DNA of 43,970 nt from an uncultured Clostridia bacterium (GCA_947627905.1 CANQXX010000016.1:1-43970), one strand, 5' to 3'. Positions 1 to 9,082 are shown, numbered from the stretch's first letter. Notes: a model not told the origin generated them from the sequence alone. Numbers and translations: made by a program.

Positions 1-1
1 C

Positions 2-32
2 TTGCCAAACAGCCCAGTGAGCTGTTTGGCAA
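2..32. repeat. perfect 12-bp inverted repeat at left edge
   Basis: Arms 2-13 and 21-32 are exact reverse complements around a 7-base loop. No T-run follows, so it is not a clear intrinsic terminator. It could be the 3' end of a transcript entering from the left or an intergenic palindrome. No gene is visible in 1-330; the stretch holds this hairpin, a second imperfect one, a palindrome and the argG promoter. Confidence 0.6.
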
Positions 33-36
33 CACA

Positions 37-76
37 GATAAATAAATTTGCGCTTCCCCGCAAATTATCATTTATC
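37..76. repeat. imperfect inverted repeat containing a shared intergenic motif
   Basis: Left arm 37-52 and right arm 59-76 pair over two blocks (GATAAAT/ATTTATC and ATTTGCG/CGCAAAT) with a small asymmetry. It contains the string GCTTCCCCGCAAA, which recurs near 12671 beside another intergenic repeat. This suggests a dispersed repeat family rather than a regulatory site specific to argG. Confidence 0.45.
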
Positions 77-157
77 GGTAAGTATAAAATATGCTAAAAT
101 CAGCTTCTTGTTTGGCATAGCCGTTTATGAAATGCTATATCTTGGCGGAAGGACAAA

Positions 158-181
158 AATATTCATTTTAAAATGAATATT
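158..181. terminator. 24-bp AT-rich palindrome followed by a T-run
   Basis: Positions 158-181 are a perfect palindrome and GCTGTTTTT follows. It could be a weak intrinsic terminator for a gene left of the window. The half-sites read ATTCA...TGAAT, the opposite orientation to an arginine box, so ArgR binding is not proposed here. Confidence 0.35.
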
Positions 182-246
182 GCTGTTTTTATACAGAATA
201 TTTTGTATATTTATCAAAACGTTAATAAAATTATGCAAAAAAAGAC

Positions 247-274
247 TTGACAAACATCTATAATAGTGTATAAT
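247..274 (+). promoter_or_regulatory. argG promoter
   Basis: The -35 TTGACA (247-252) and -10 TATAAT (269-274) both match the sigma-A consensus, with a 16-bp spacer. The start codon at 331 leaves a leader of about 50 nt. This is the strongest promoter in front of the arginine cluster. Confidence 0.8.
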
Positions 275-280
275 TATTCT
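267..280 (+). promoter_or_regulatory. possible ArgR operator (ARG box) over the -10
   Basis: The 14 bases TGTATAATTATTCT fit the arginine-box pattern TGNATWWWWATNCA at all but the last position. They overlap the argG -10 element, where a repressor would block polymerase. Arginine-dependent repression by ArgR/AhrC is established for this pathway in Firmicutes; the binding here is inferred. Confidence 0.4.
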
Positions 281-330
281 GTAATGTCAGAAAAGAAAAT
301 TTTAAAATAAATTTTATGGAGGAATTTACA

Positions 331-1569
331 ATGGCAAAAGCAAAAAAGGATATCAAAAAAGTAGTTTTAGCTTATTCCGGAGGACTTGATACATCAATTA
401 TTATCCCGTGGCTCAAAGAAAATTATAACAACTGCGAAGTTATCGCTGTTTCAGGCGACGTCGGACAGGGCACCGAGCTTGACGGTCTGGAGGAAAAAGC
501 TATAAAGACCGGCGCTTCCAAGCTCTATATCGAGGATCTTAAAAAGGAATTTGTAGAGGAATTTATTTTCCCCACAGTCAAGGCGCAGGCTGTTTATGAG
601 AACAGATATCTTCTCGGTACGTCATTTGCACGTCCGATAATCGCAAAAAGAATCGTTGAGATCGCCAAGAAAGAGGGCGCGGACGCTATCTGCCACGGCT
701 GCACCGGCAAGGGCAACGATCAGGTAAGATTTGAGCTGACTATAAAGGCTTTTGCTCCCGAAATGGAGATCATCGCTCCGTGGCGTATCTGGAATCTGAA
801 ATCAAGAGATCAGGAAATAGACTATGCCGAAGCTCATAACATTCCTCTTAAAATAAACAGAGAGACCAACTATTCCAAGGATAAGAACCTTTGGCACCTT
901 TCCCATGAGGGTCTTGACCTTGAAAACCCCGCAAATGAACCTCAGTATGAAAAGCCCGGATTTCTTGAGCTGGGCGTTTCCCCGATACAGGCTCCCGATA
1001 AGCCGACTTATGTTACTATCCACTTTGAAAAGGGTATCCCTACAGCTATCGACGGCAAGGAAATGGACAGCGTTGCTCTTGTTATGAAACTGAACGAGCT
1101 GGGCGGAGCAAACGGTATCGGTCTTGCAGATATCGTTGAGAACCGTCTTGTAGGTATGAAGTCAAGAGGCGTTTACGAAACTCCGGGCGGAACTATCCTT
1201 TATGCCGCACATGAAGTTCTCGAAACTATCACTCTCGACAAGGCAACTCAGCGCATGAAGCAGAAGCTGGCAATAGATTTTGCGGATATCGTCTATAACG
1301 GTCAGTGGTATACTCCTCTCCGCGAGGCTCTTTCCGCATTTGTTGACAAGACACAGGAGACCGTTACAGGCGACGTTAAGCTGAAGCTCTATAAGGGCAA
1401 TATCATCAACGCCGGAGTAACTTCTCCATATACTCTTTACAGTGAGGAAGTTGCCACATTTGATGAAGATCACGTTTACGATCAGACGGATTCAGCAGGA
1501 TTTATCAATCTGTTTGGTCTGCCGATAAAGGTAAAGGCAATGCTCGACGCTAAGAGGAACAATAAGTAA
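331..1569 (+). CDS. argG: argininosuccinate synthase
   Basis: ArgG joins citrulline and aspartate, using ATP that is cleaved to AMP and PPi, to make argininosuccinate, the penultimate step of cytosolic arginine synthesis. The 412-residue protein has the ATP-binding P-loop AYSGGLDTS at residues 14-22 and the family's full length. An in-frame ATG at 316 overlaps the Shine-Dalgarno GGAGG (318-322), so the ATG at 331 with an 8-nt spacer is the real start. It has its own consensus promoter and leads the arginine cluster. A gene of unknown role separates it from argH, its direct metabolic partner. Confidence 0.96.
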   Translation: MAKAKKDIKKVVLAYSGGLDTSIIIPWLKENYNNCEVIAVSGDVGQGTELDGLEEKAIKTGASKLYIEDLKKEFVEEFIFPTVKAQAVYENRYLLGTSFARPIIAKRIVEIAKKEGADAICHGCTGKGNDQVRFELTIKAFAPEMEIIAPWRIWNLKSRDQEIDYAEAHNIPLKINRETNYSKDKNLWHLSHEGLDLENPANEPQYEKPGFLELGVSPIQAPDKPTYVTIHFEKGIPTAIDGKEMDSVALVMKLNELGGANGIGLADIVENRLVGMKSRGVYETPGGTILYAAHEVLETITLDKATQRMKQKLAIDFADIVYNGQWYTPLREALSAFVDKTQETVTGDVKLKLYKGNIINAGVTSPYTLYSEEVATFDEDHVYDQTDSAGFINLFGLPIKVKAMLDAKRNNK

Positions 1570-1760
1570 GCAATAAATTTTCGGGGCGGAAATTCACTGA
1601 ATGTTTTTAGTGGATCGGCGTGATCCTGCTTTTATGCGGGATCGCGCTCCGTCCTTTTTGTTTGATTTATGATTTTTCACGCCGGAATGATAGGATAAAT
1701 GGGAATATCCCTGAAAATATTCCTAAAAATATATATAATCGCAACCGAAAGGACAGGATC

Positions 1761-2282
1761 ATGAAAATTATAAAAAATATGGCGGTATTGATGATTTTTA
1801 TTGCTGCTGCGGCAATATTCTCCTCATGCTCGGATTATGTAATGACGGACGAGGATATTGCCTTGCAAAATTCTATGGTTGGTTACTGGGCTGCGGAGGG
1901 CAGCACGGGATATAATACCTATGATGAGAACGGAACGCTCCTGACTATGATCGTGGTGAAGTTCAACGAAGATTTCAGCTATCAGCTTTATGAATGCAAC
2001 ATGAGTGAAGGATATACCACGGCATATGATCCTATAGAATATAAGATCGAAAAAGGAAAATTCCGGGTAGATGAAAAGGGCGTTGCTTCTTATGCAGGCG
2101 TAAATGTTTCGTCTGACGGAAAGACCCTTTACTGGGTGACCGATCAGAAAACCGATCAGTATACAAGAATGGACGAAGCAACGGCGGAAGCACTGGGTAT
2201 CTTCAGCTATGCTGAAAGCACCGGTTCATCAACAGACGGAGCTTCTGAAAGCAGCGATACTGAAACCGGCACGGAGGAATGA
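1761..2282 (+). CDS. small lipoprotein of unknown function
   Basis: This 173-residue protein is not recognised. It begins with a positively charged MKIIKNM stretch, a hydrophobic core and a lipobox ending FSSC near residue 23, so it is probably a lipid-anchored extracytoplasmic protein. The rest is soluble; the last 20 residues are rich in Ser, Thr, Gly and Glu. The start at 1761 is chosen because AAAGGA lies just upstream and the signal peptide begins there; the frame stays open upstream to 1620, but that extension would bury the signal. Its end carries the ribosome binding site of argH, so the two are probably translationally coupled. Confidence 0.75.
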   Translation: MKIIKNMAVLMIFIAAAAIFSSCSDYVMTDEDIALQNSMVGYWAAEGSTGYNTYDENGTLLTMIVVKFNEDFSYQLYECNMSEGYTTAYDPIEYKIEKGKFRVDEKGVASYAGVNVSSDGKTLYWVTDQKTDQYTRMDEATAEALGIFSYAESTGSSTDGASESSDTETGTEE

Positions 2283-2285
2283 TAT

Positions 2286-3680
2286 ATGGCAGATAAAATG
2301 TGGGCAGGACGTTTCAGCAAAGAACTGGATAAACGGGTGAATGATTTCAATTCATCAATATCATTTGACGCGAGAATGTACAGGCAGGATATAAGAGGCT
2401 CTATAGCTCATGCGACCATGCTCGGAGATACCGGGATAATTGACAAGTCGGAAAGCGAAAAGATCGTTGAGGGACTTTCCGGCATACTTTCCGATATAGA
2501 CAGCGGAAAGCTGCAGTTTGATCCCAATGCAGAAGATATCCATATGTTTGTGGAGCAGGTGCTTACCGAACGTCTCGGAGAGACGGGAAAACGTCTGCAC
2601 ACGGCGCGCAGCAGGAACGATCAGGTAGCTCTTGATATAAGAATGTATCTCAAGGACGAAATAATAGAGATAATTCCTCTTGTAATGAAGCTGACCGAAA
2701 CGGTATGCGGCATAGCGGAGAATAATCTCGAAACGGTAATGCCGGGATATACTCATCTTCAGCGGGCGCAGCCCATAACGCTTGCACACCATATGATGGC
2801 TTATGCAAATATGTTCCTGAGAGATATAGGCAGACTGATAGACAGCTACAAGAGAATGAATTATATGCCTCTCGGAAGCGGCGCACTGGCGGCTACTACC
2901 TATCCCATTGACCGCAGGCAGGTCTCAGCAATGCTTGGATTTGATGATATAACACAGAACAGCCTTGACGGCGTTTCGGACAGGGATTTCTGCATTGAGC
3001 TCTGCTCTGCGCTTTCGGTGCTGATGATGCACCTTTCAAGATTTTCGGAAGAGATAGTAATGTGGTGTTCGTGGGAATTTAAATTCATTGAACTGGACGA
3101 CGCTTATTCCACCGGTTCATCAATAATGCCGCAGAAGAAAAATCCCGACATCACCGAGCTTATCCGTGGCAAAACAGGACGCGTCTACGGTGACCTTAAC
3201 ACGCTCCTTGTGATGATGAAAGGGCTTTCTCTTGCTTACGACAAGGATATGCAGGAGGATAAGGAAGCTATTTTTGATGCAGTCGATACCGTAAAGCTGT
3301 GCATTACAACATTTATACCCATGCTTGCCACTATGAAGGTAAACCGTGAAAATATGCGTGCAGCCGCAGCAAAGGGCTTTATAAATGCCACCGACTGCGC
3401 CGATTACCTTGTTAAAAAGGGAATGGCTTTCAGGGATGCATATAAGATCACCGGAACTCTTGTGGCGCTGTGCATTGAAAAGGGAACTACCCTTGAAGAG
3501 CTTCCCATTTCCGAATACAAGGCGGTATGCCCGGTATTTGACGACGATGTCTATGCGGCAATAAATCTGGAGACCTGTGTTAATATGCGCAAAGTTCCCG
3601 GAGGCCCTGCGCCGGTATCGGTAAAAGCGCAGATAGAATATATCCGCAGAGAATTAGGAGAAATTTTTATAAAAGAGTAA
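2286..3680 (+). CDS. argH: argininosuccinate lyase
   Basis: ArgH splits argininosuccinate into arginine and fumarate, the last step of arginine synthesis, and acts as a cytosolic homotetramer. The 464-residue protein has the N-terminal MWAGRFSKELD typical of the family and the fumarase/aspartase-superfamily signature SSIMPQKKNPD at residues 278-288, which contains the flexible-loop catalytic Ser. Length is normal. GGAGG at 2273-2277, inside the end of the lipoprotein gene, gives an 8-nt spacer to the ATG. A 160-bp AT-rich gap follows before argC. Confidence 0.96.
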   Translation: MADKMWAGRFSKELDKRVNDFNSSISFDARMYRQDIRGSIAHATMLGDTGIIDKSESEKIVEGLSGILSDIDSGKLQFDPNAEDIHMFVEQVLTERLGETGKRLHTARSRNDQVALDIRMYLKDEIIEIIPLVMKLTETVCGIAENNLETVMPGYTHLQRAQPITLAHHMMAYANMFLRDIGRLIDSYKRMNYMPLGSGALAATTYPIDRRQVSAMLGFDDITQNSLDGVSDRDFCIELCSALSVLMMHLSRFSEEIVMWCSWEFKFIELDDAYSTGSSIMPQKKNPDITELIRGKTGRVYGDLNTLLVMMKGLSLAYDKDMQEDKEAIFDAVDTVKLCITTFIPMLATMKVNRENMRAAAAKGFINATDCADYLVKKGMAFRDAYKITGTLVALCIEKGTTLEELPISEYKAVCPVFDDDVYAAINLETCVNMRKVPGGPAPVSVKAQIEYIRRELGEIFIKE

Positions 3681-3840
3681 AAGTTTATGAAAATTTATTA
3701 CATAATTGTATAAATTTATATTTAAGACATAATATATCAGGTAAAAATCAACAAAATTATTATATAATATAAAATTAATATAATTTTTACACTTTTAACA
3801 CAGGGAGACAATAAACAGTAATTGAAAGGAACGGTCAAGA

Positions 3841-4788
3841 ATGGCATATAAGGTTTTTATTGACGGTCAGGAGGGAACGACAGGGCTTCGCATAGTTGAA
3901 AGATTTCAGGGACGCAGCGATGTGGAGCTCCTTAAAATAGACGAGGATCTGCGAAAAAACACAGCCGAAAGAAAACGTCTTATAAACGAGTCGGATTTTA
4001 CCTTTCTCTGTCTCCCGGACGCGGCGGCAATAGAATCGGTATCGCTTGTGGAGAATAAAAACACAAGGGTCATAGACGCTTCCACCGCCCACAGGACAAA
4101 TCCGGCATGGGCATATGGTCTGCCGGAGCTTTCGGCGGAGCACAGAGCAAAGATAGCTTCGTCAAGCAGGGTAGCCGTTCCGGGCTGTTATGCAAGCGGA
4201 TTCAATGCGGCATTGTATCCCATAGTCAAGGAAGGACTTATAGCTCCGTACCACCCGATAGTATGCCATGCGGTCTCCGGATACAGCGGAGCCGGAAAAA
4301 AGACCATAGCTGTTTATGAAAGCGAAAACAAGCCTTTTGAATACAATTCTCCCAGACAGTATTCAATGGGGAAGCATCATAAGCATATCAAGGAAATGAT
4401 GGCTGTTTCGGGACTTTCCTATCCGCCTATATTCAATCCTATAGTTGACGATTATTATAACGGAATGGTGGTAACGATACCGCTCCACCTTCGCGCAATG
4501 GCAAAAAAGACTTCCGCAAAGCACGTCTGGGAAGTTCTTTCGGAGCATTATGAGGGTCAGAATTTTGTAAAGGTAATGCCGTTCGGCGGCGAGGGCGTTC
4601 TTGAGGACGGATTCCTTGCGGCAAATACCCTGCGCGACACAAATCTTATGCAGATATTTGTTTTCGGCAATGAGGATCACGTTCTGCTTTGTTCCCGTCT
4701 GGACAATCTGGGCAAAGGCGCAAGCGGTGCGGCTGTGCAGTGCATGAACATCATGATGGGAATTGATGAAACTACAGGGCTTTTATAA
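3841..4788 (+). CDS. argC: N-acetyl-gamma-glutamyl-phosphate reductase (short form)
   Basis: ArgC reduces N-acetylglutamyl phosphate with NADPH to the semialdehyde, the third step to ornithine. At 315 residues it belongs to the shorter class of the family. It has the N-terminal nucleotide-binding segment VFIDGQEGTTG and the catalytic cysteine Cys116 in VPGCYASG. AAAGGA before the ATG is the likely ribosome binding site. The 160-bp upstream gap is very AT-rich and contains a TATAAT at 3763-3768 without a convincing -35, so a separate promoter is possible but unproven. Confidence 0.94.
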   Translation: MAYKVFIDGQEGTTGLRIVERFQGRSDVELLKIDEDLRKNTAERKRLINESDFTFLCLPDAAAIESVSLVENKNTRVIDASTAHRTNPAWAYGLPELSAEHRAKIASSSRVAVPGCYASGFNAALYPIVKEGLIAPYHPIVCHAVSGYSGAGKKTIAVYESENKPFEYNSPRQYSMGKHHKHIKEMMAVSGLSYPPIFNPIVDDYYNGMVVTIPLHLRAMAKKTSAKHVWEVLSEHYEGQNFVKVMPFGGEGVLEDGFLAANTLRDTNLMQIFVFGNEDHVLLCSRLDNLGKGASGAAVQCMNIMMGIDETTGLL

Positions 4789-4792
4789 AAGC

Positions 4793-4820
4793 GTTGAGAG
4801 TTAAGAGTTGAGAGTTGAGA
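4793..4820 (+). repeat. four tandem GTTGAGA-type heptamers
   Basis: Four heptads in the order GTTGAGA, GTTAAGA, GTTGAGA, GTTGAGA start 4 bases after the argC stop. The first three heptads recur exactly, on the opposite strand, at 23595-23615. Shorter copies lie near 8865, 9040 and 12560. They occur only between genes. Confidence 0.8.
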
Positions 4821-4851
4821 TCTTTCGTTTTTGAAATGTGCAGATGTGATT

Positions 4852-5061
4852 ATGTATAAATATGAAATTATTATTTACTGGAGTAATGAGGACAACAGTT
4901 ATATTGCCGAAGTTCCCGAGCTTGCAGGCTGTATGGCTGACGGTGAGACTATGCAGAAAGCTCTTGAAAATGTTCATATTATAATAGATGAATGGATAGA
5001 AACAGCTAAACAGATCGGCAAGGATATCCCTGAACCAAAGGGTAAATTGGCTTTTGCATAA
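4852..5061 (+). CDS. HicB-like protein without a HicA partner
   Basis: The 69-residue product has the compact HicB-type partial RNase-H fold pattern: KYEIIIYWSNEDNSYIAEVPELAGC, shown here as a beta strand followed by the family's E-x-P-x-L-x-G-C turn, then a helix beginning ALENVHIIIDEWI. HicB proteins are usually antitoxins of HicA mRNA interferases; no HicA-sized frame lies beside it and no DNA-binding C-terminal domain follows. The ATG at 4852 is preferred; a TTG seven codons upstream is also open and neither has a good Shine-Dalgarno. It sits between argC and argJ, just after a heptamer repeat, and looks like an insertion into the cluster. Confidence 0.7.
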   Translation: MYKYEIIIYWSNEDNSYIAEVPELAGCMADGETMQKALENVHIIIDEWIETAKQIGKDIPEPKGKLAFA

Positions 5062-5092
5062 ATTACAAATTTTGCGGAGGTAATTTGTATAT

Positions 5093-6361
5093 ATGATAGA
5101 AGAAAAATTTCATACTATAGACGGCGGCGTCTGCGCCGCAAAAGGCTTTAAGGCAAGCGGAGTTTACTGCGGAATAAAAAAATGGGGAGCTCCCGACTGG
5201 GAAGAGTCTCTAACAAGCGGTGCAAAAAACGATATTGCAATGATATTTGCGGATAATGTCTGCAATGCGGCGGGAGTTTACACAAGCAACAAAGTAAAAG
5301 GCGCGCCCGTTACCGTTACAAAAAACAATCTTGAAAGATCCGGCGGAAAAGCAAGAGCCGTTATCGTAAATTCCGGCAATGCAAACACCTGCAACCCCGA
5401 CGGCATTGAAAAAGCCGTTAAAATGTGCGAGCTTACTGCAAGGGCGCTGAATATTCCCACGGAGCAGGTAATTATCGGCTCGACAGGCGTTATCGGACAG
5501 ATATTCCCCATTGAGCCTATAGAAAACGCAATACCAAAGCTGGCTGAAAAGCTGTCCTATACGGGAAATGCCGAAGCCGCCACTGCTATTATGACCACCG
5601 ACACGGTCAAAAAAGAATATGCGGTAAAATTTGTTATTGACGGGAAAGAATGTCATCTCGGCGGAATGGCAAAGGGCAGCGGAATGATCTGTCCCAATAT
5701 GGCAACTACGCTGAATTTTATCACCACCGACTGTGCCGTTTCGGCGGAATGTCTGCAAAAGGCGCTTTCCGATGTGGTCAAAGTTACATATAACTGTTTA
5801 AGCGTGGACGGGGATCAGTCCACAAACGACACCTGTGTTATTATGGCTTCAGGACTTGCGGGAAATAATGAAATTGCCGAAGAAAATGAAAATTTCGGCA
5901 TATTCAAAGCTGCCCTTTATCAGGTAATGGCAAATCTTACAAGAATGCTTGCGAAAGACGGCGAGGGCGCGACAAAGCTCCTTACCTGCGAAGTTTCCAC
6001 GGCTCCCGATCTTGATACTGCAATTACCATTGCAAAGAGCGTTATAAATTCTCCCCTTGTAAAATGCGCCATGTTCGGTGCTGATGCCAACTGGGGACGC
6101 GTCCTCTGCGCAATGGGTTATGCAAATGCGGAATTTGACGTTGACAAGGCGGACGTTTCATTTGCTTCAAAAGCAGGAAAGATCCTTATGTGCAAAGGCG
6201 GCTCAGGAGTGGGATTTTCCGAGGAAGAGGCGAAGAAAATACTTTCCGAGGACGAGATCGAAATTCTCATTGATCTTAATATGGGCAATGCTTCCGCATC
6301 GGCTTGGGGCTGCGACTTAACATACGATTATGTTAAAATAAACGGAGACTACCGCAGCTAA
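5093..6361 (+). CDS. argJ: bifunctional ornithine/glutamate N-acetyltransferase
   Basis: ArgJ moves the acetyl group from N-acetylornithine to glutamate and, in bifunctional forms, also uses acetyl-CoA, so it serves the first and fifth steps. The 422-residue precursor carries the self-cleavage region KGSGMICPNMATTLNF; by family precedent cleavage falls between Ala204 and Thr205, freeing Thr205 as nucleophile. GGAGG at 5076-5080 lies 12 nt from the ATG, a little far, and sits in the loop of an 8-bp hairpin (5064-5071 with 5082-5089). No argA or argE is seen here, which fits a bifunctional enzyme. Confidence 0.95.
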   Translation: MIEEKFHTIDGGVCAAKGFKASGVYCGIKKWGAPDWEESLTSGAKNDIAMIFADNVCNAAGVYTSNKVKGAPVTVTKNNLERSGGKARAVIVNSGNANTCNPDGIEKAVKMCELTARALNIPTEQVIIGSTGVIGQIFPIEPIENAIPKLAEKLSYTGNAEAATAIMTTDTVKKEYAVKFVIDGKECHLGGMAKGSGMICPNMATTLNFITTDCAVSAECLQKALSDVVKVTYNCLSVDGDQSTNDTCVIMASGLAGNNEIAEENENFGIFKAALYQVMANLTRMLAKDGEGATKLLTCEVSTAPDLDTAITIAKSVINSPLVKCAMFGADANWGRVLCAMGYANAEFDVDKADVSFASKAGKILMCKGGSGVGFSEEEAKKILSEDEIEILIDLNMGNASASAWGCDLTYDYVKINGDYRS

Positions 6362-6381
6362 GCAAGCTGAGCTTGCAGGCG

Positions 6382-6447
6382 TGTCACCCCCAAAGCAGGG
6401 AAACAGCAAAATGTTTAGTTCGTTCAGCCCCCTCAAGGGGGTGGGTG
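6382..6447 (+). repeat. dispersed palindromic repeat, copy A
   Basis: The argJ-argB gap contains TGTCACCCCCAAAG at 6382-6395 and the hairpin CCCCCTCAAGGGGG at 6428-6441 followed by TGGGTG. A related copy in opposite orientation lies at 12591-12658 with the same two landmarks in the same order. The preceding AGCAAGCTGAGCTTGCA (6361-6377) has a close relative at 8879-8895. Confidence 0.7.
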
Positions 6448-6501
6448 AGTTGCTGCGAATACTTGATTTTTAAAATCAATTCAAAAGAGGTACTTTTTAA
6501 A

Positions 6502-7368
6502 ATGGGCGAGATAACAATTTCAAATGAAATACGTTCTAAAATTCTTATAGATGCGCTTCCGTACATACAAAGATACAACGGAAAAATTGTAGTTGTAAAA
6601 TACGGCGGCAACGCCATGACAAACGAGGAACTGAAAAATGCCGTTATGAGCGATATCGTCCTGCTTTCGCTGGTAGGAGTAAAAGTCGTTCTTGTACACG
6701 GCGGCGGTCCGGAAATAAACGAAATGTTAAAAAAAGTGGGCATTGAAAGCAAGTTCATAAACGGTCTGCGCTACACCGACGAAGCTACCGTTGACATTGT
6801 AAAAATGGTCCTTGCAGGAAAGGTCAATAAAGAACTTGTTTCACATCTTACAAGGCATAAGGGCAAGGCTCTGGGAATGTGCGGTATTGACGGTCAGATG
6901 ATAACCGCTTCAAAAATGCAGAGCGATCCCGATCTCGGCTTCGTAGGCGAAATTGAAAATATAAATACAACGCCTATAACCGACGCCCTCGACAGGGGAT
7001 ATGTTCCGGTAATTGCAACGGTTGCCTGCGGCAAGGACGGTCAGACTTATAATATCAATGCAGATACTGCTGCCGCGAGAATTGCTGCGGAGCTTCGCGC
7101 GGAAAATCTCATTCTTATGACGGATATTGTGGGACTTCTTAAAGATAAGGACGACGACGGAACACTCATAACTACCGTTCAGGTCAGCGAAGTTCCTTTC
7201 ATGAAACGTCAGGGGATAATTTCCGGCGGCATGATACCTAAGATAGACTGCTGCGTCGAAGCTGTCAGACGGGGCGTAAAAAAGACTTGTATCATAGACG
7301 GCAGAGTTCCTCATTCGATACTTATTGAACTGCTTTCAAACGAGGGCATAGGCACGCAGTTCATTTAA
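6502..7368 (+). CDS. argB: acetylglutamate kinase
   Basis: ArgB phosphorylates N-acetylglutamate, the usual feedback point of the pathway. The 288-residue protein has the amino-acid-kinase landmarks KYGGNAM near residue 32 and HGGGPEIN near residue 66. The frame is open back to 6373 but that region is repeat sequence; AGAGG followed by the ATG at 6502 gives the start and MGEITISNEIRSKILIDALPYI is family-like. The long N-terminal helix preceding the kinase fold is the part that makes arginine-sensitive hexamers in some relatives, so arginine feedback is possible. Confidence 0.95.
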   Translation: MGEITISNEIRSKILIDALPYIQRYNGKIVVVKYGGNAMTNEELKNAVMSDIVLLSLVGVKVVLVHGGGPEINEMLKKVGIESKFINGLRYTDEATVDIVKMVLAGKVNKELVSHLTRHKGKALGMCGIDGQMITASKMQSDPDLGFVGEIENINTTPITDALDRGYVPVIATVACGKDGQTYNINADTAAARIAAELRAENLILMTDIVGLLKDKDDDGTLITTVQVSEVPFMKRQGIISGGMIPKIDCCVEAVRRGVKKTCIIDGRVPHSILIELLSNEGIGTQFI

Positions 7369-7404
7369 AAAAATTTATTTGGATCATGACAGGGGGCAAG
7401 GGAA

Positions 7405-8862
7405 ATGTTTATAATTATGACGCTTATTTTTGCGGCTATAATAGTTCTTGATGTGTTCGACAAATTCCCGCTGTCAGGTGCGGTGGGGAAATTTGTCGGA
7501 ATGACGGTAATGCCCCATGTTTATCTTTTTGTGAGAATGTGGCTGCTTCCGGAAAGCTTTGCGGAAGTTGAAATCTTAGGGTCTGTATTTTTAGGATATG
7601 TAAATATAATACTTAATGCCGCGCCGTTCGTGCTGTTCTCGCTTTACTGGCTGATAAGACTTGCTGTAAAGCCGTATCGCGTTAAATTTGACAAGTCTAC
7701 GGTAAATATCCGGATAAGAGCAATGTACGGCGGGAAATATCTGCTGAAATATACGGCAATTTCACTTGTGTTCCAGACGATCTTCTACATAGCCGCAGTT
7801 TTAAACGATTTCTGGGGACTTCCAAAAGATCGCTGGATACCCGATGCGGTCATTGCAGGACTTATAATTTTCGGCTACGGCTTTAACGGTATAGTCCGCA
7901 TAATGGTTTTATGCAGGAGACTTGGGATCGTAAAGCGTGTGCTTGCGTTTTTCCTGCTGCCTGTTCCCATAGTTGGGATATTTGCGCTGATAGGTCTGTA
8001 CCGTTCCGCAAATGCGGAATATGATTACGAAACTACCCGCGCCGCATGTGACAGTCAGCGTGTGGAATCGCAGATATGCGCTACAAAATATCCCATACTG
8101 CTTGTTCACGGAATGGGCTTCCGGGACTGGAAATATTTCAATTACTGGGGACGTATCCCGAAAGAGCTTATAAAAAACGGCGCAAAAATTTATTACGGAC
8201 ATCAGGAAGCCTGCGCTACGATAGATACAAATTCACAGCTTATAAAGGATAAAATTCTTGAAATAAAAGCCGAAACGGGCTGCGAAAAGGTGAATATCAT
8301 CGCACATTCAAAAGGCGGTCTTGATTCGCGCTATGCAATAACAAAGCTGGGCATGGCGGACAGTGTTGCCTCCCTTACTACTGTGGGAACGCCGCACCGC
8401 GGTTCACAGGTCTCGGACGAAGCAAATTCTCTGCCTGACGGTTTTTACAGAACGGTTTCGGGCTTTCTGGATAAAAGGTTCAGGAGTTTCGGCGACAATA
8501 CTCCCGATTTTTATACGCTGGCTCATCAATTGAGCTGTGAATTTGCGGAAAAGTTCAATGCGGAAGTACCCGATTCGGATAAAGTATATTATCAGAGCTA
8601 CGCTTCGGTAATGAAATATCCGTTCAGCTTCAATCTGCTGGGATTTACAAATCTTCTGCTGAGAAAATACGGTCCTAACGACGGGCTTGTTACGGTAGAA
8701 TCGGCAAAGTGGGGAAATTTCAGAGGAACTTTTGAAACAAAGCGCATACGGGGAATTTCCCACGGCGATACTATCGACCTTAAACGGGAGGATTACAAGG
8801 GCTTTGACCCAAGAGAAGAATATGTTAAAATAGTTTCCGAGCTTAAAGAAATGGGATTTTAA
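7405..8862 (+). CDS. membrane-anchored lipase-like alpha/beta hydrolase
   Basis: Residues 1 to about 205 contain roughly five hydrophobic membrane segments; residues about 225-485 form an alpha/beta hydrolase related to bacterial triacylglycerol lipases. Visible landmarks are the oxyanion segment LVHGMGF (about 232-238), the nucleophile elbow AHSKGG with Ser302, and TVGTPHRGS shortly after, typical of LipA-type lipases. A late ISHGD is a candidate for the catalytic His. The product is unlikely to act in arginine synthesis; it lies between argB and argD, 36 bp from argB, with a G-rich ribosome binding site. Substrate and side of the membrane are unknown. Confidence 0.75.
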   Translation: MFIIMTLIFAAIIVLDVFDKFPLSGAVGKFVGMTVMPHVYLFVRMWLLPESFAEVEILGSVFLGYVNIILNAAPFVLFSLYWLIRLAVKPYRVKFDKSTVNIRIRAMYGGKYLLKYTAISLVFQTIFYIAAVLNDFWGLPKDRWIPDAVIAGLIIFGYGFNGIVRIMVLCRRLGIVKRVLAFFLLPVPIVGIFALIGLYRSANAEYDYETTRAACDSQRVESQICATKYPILLVHGMGFRDWKYFNYWGRIPKELIKNGAKIYYGHQEACATIDTNSQLIKDKILEIKAETGCEKVNIIAHSKGGLDSRYAITKLGMADSVASLTTVGTPHRGSQVSDEANSLPDGFYRTVSGFLDKRFRSFGDNTPDFYTLAHQLSCEFAEKFNAEVPDSDKVYYQSYASVMKYPFSFNLLGFTNLLLRKYGPNDGLVTVESAKWGNFRGTFETKRIRGISHGDTIDLKREDYKGFDPREEYVKIVSELKEMGF

Positions 8863-8864
8863 CA

Positions 8865-9059
8865 GTTTTGAGAGTTGAGAGCAGGCTGAGCCTGCACCCA
8901 TTGCAGGCAAAGTTTTGCTGCTTTCCCGTATTGAACCCGTGCCTGAGCTTTTGCTTTTTTCAGCATGATTTTTAATAGTAAAATTCAATTGAAATTTTAT
9001 TATTTTAATTAGAAAAAAATAAGAATTAACGTCAGTAATTCAACTCTCAACTCTCAACA
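8865..9059. repeat. MITE-like intergenic element with inverted GTTGAGA ends
   Basis: The gap between the lipase-like gene and argD begins with GTTGAGA-type heptads on the + strand (8865-8880) and ends with the same heptads on the - strand (about 9040-9058), giving inverted ends about 190 bp apart. The interior is non-coding and contains AGCAGGCTGAGCCTGCA, related to the sequence at 6361. No transposase is present. A non-autonomous element is inferred. Confidence 0.45.
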
Positions 9060-9082
9060 CTATTAAAGAAGGGAAGGTTTTT

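Noticed and set aside
158-181. Palindrome considered as an arginine box
   Set aside because: The half-sites are in the wrong orientation and spacing (ATTCA then TGAAT).
3690-3725. Possible arginine box before argC
   Set aside because: TGTATAAATTTATA misses two core positions in a very AT-rich stretch, so chance is likely.
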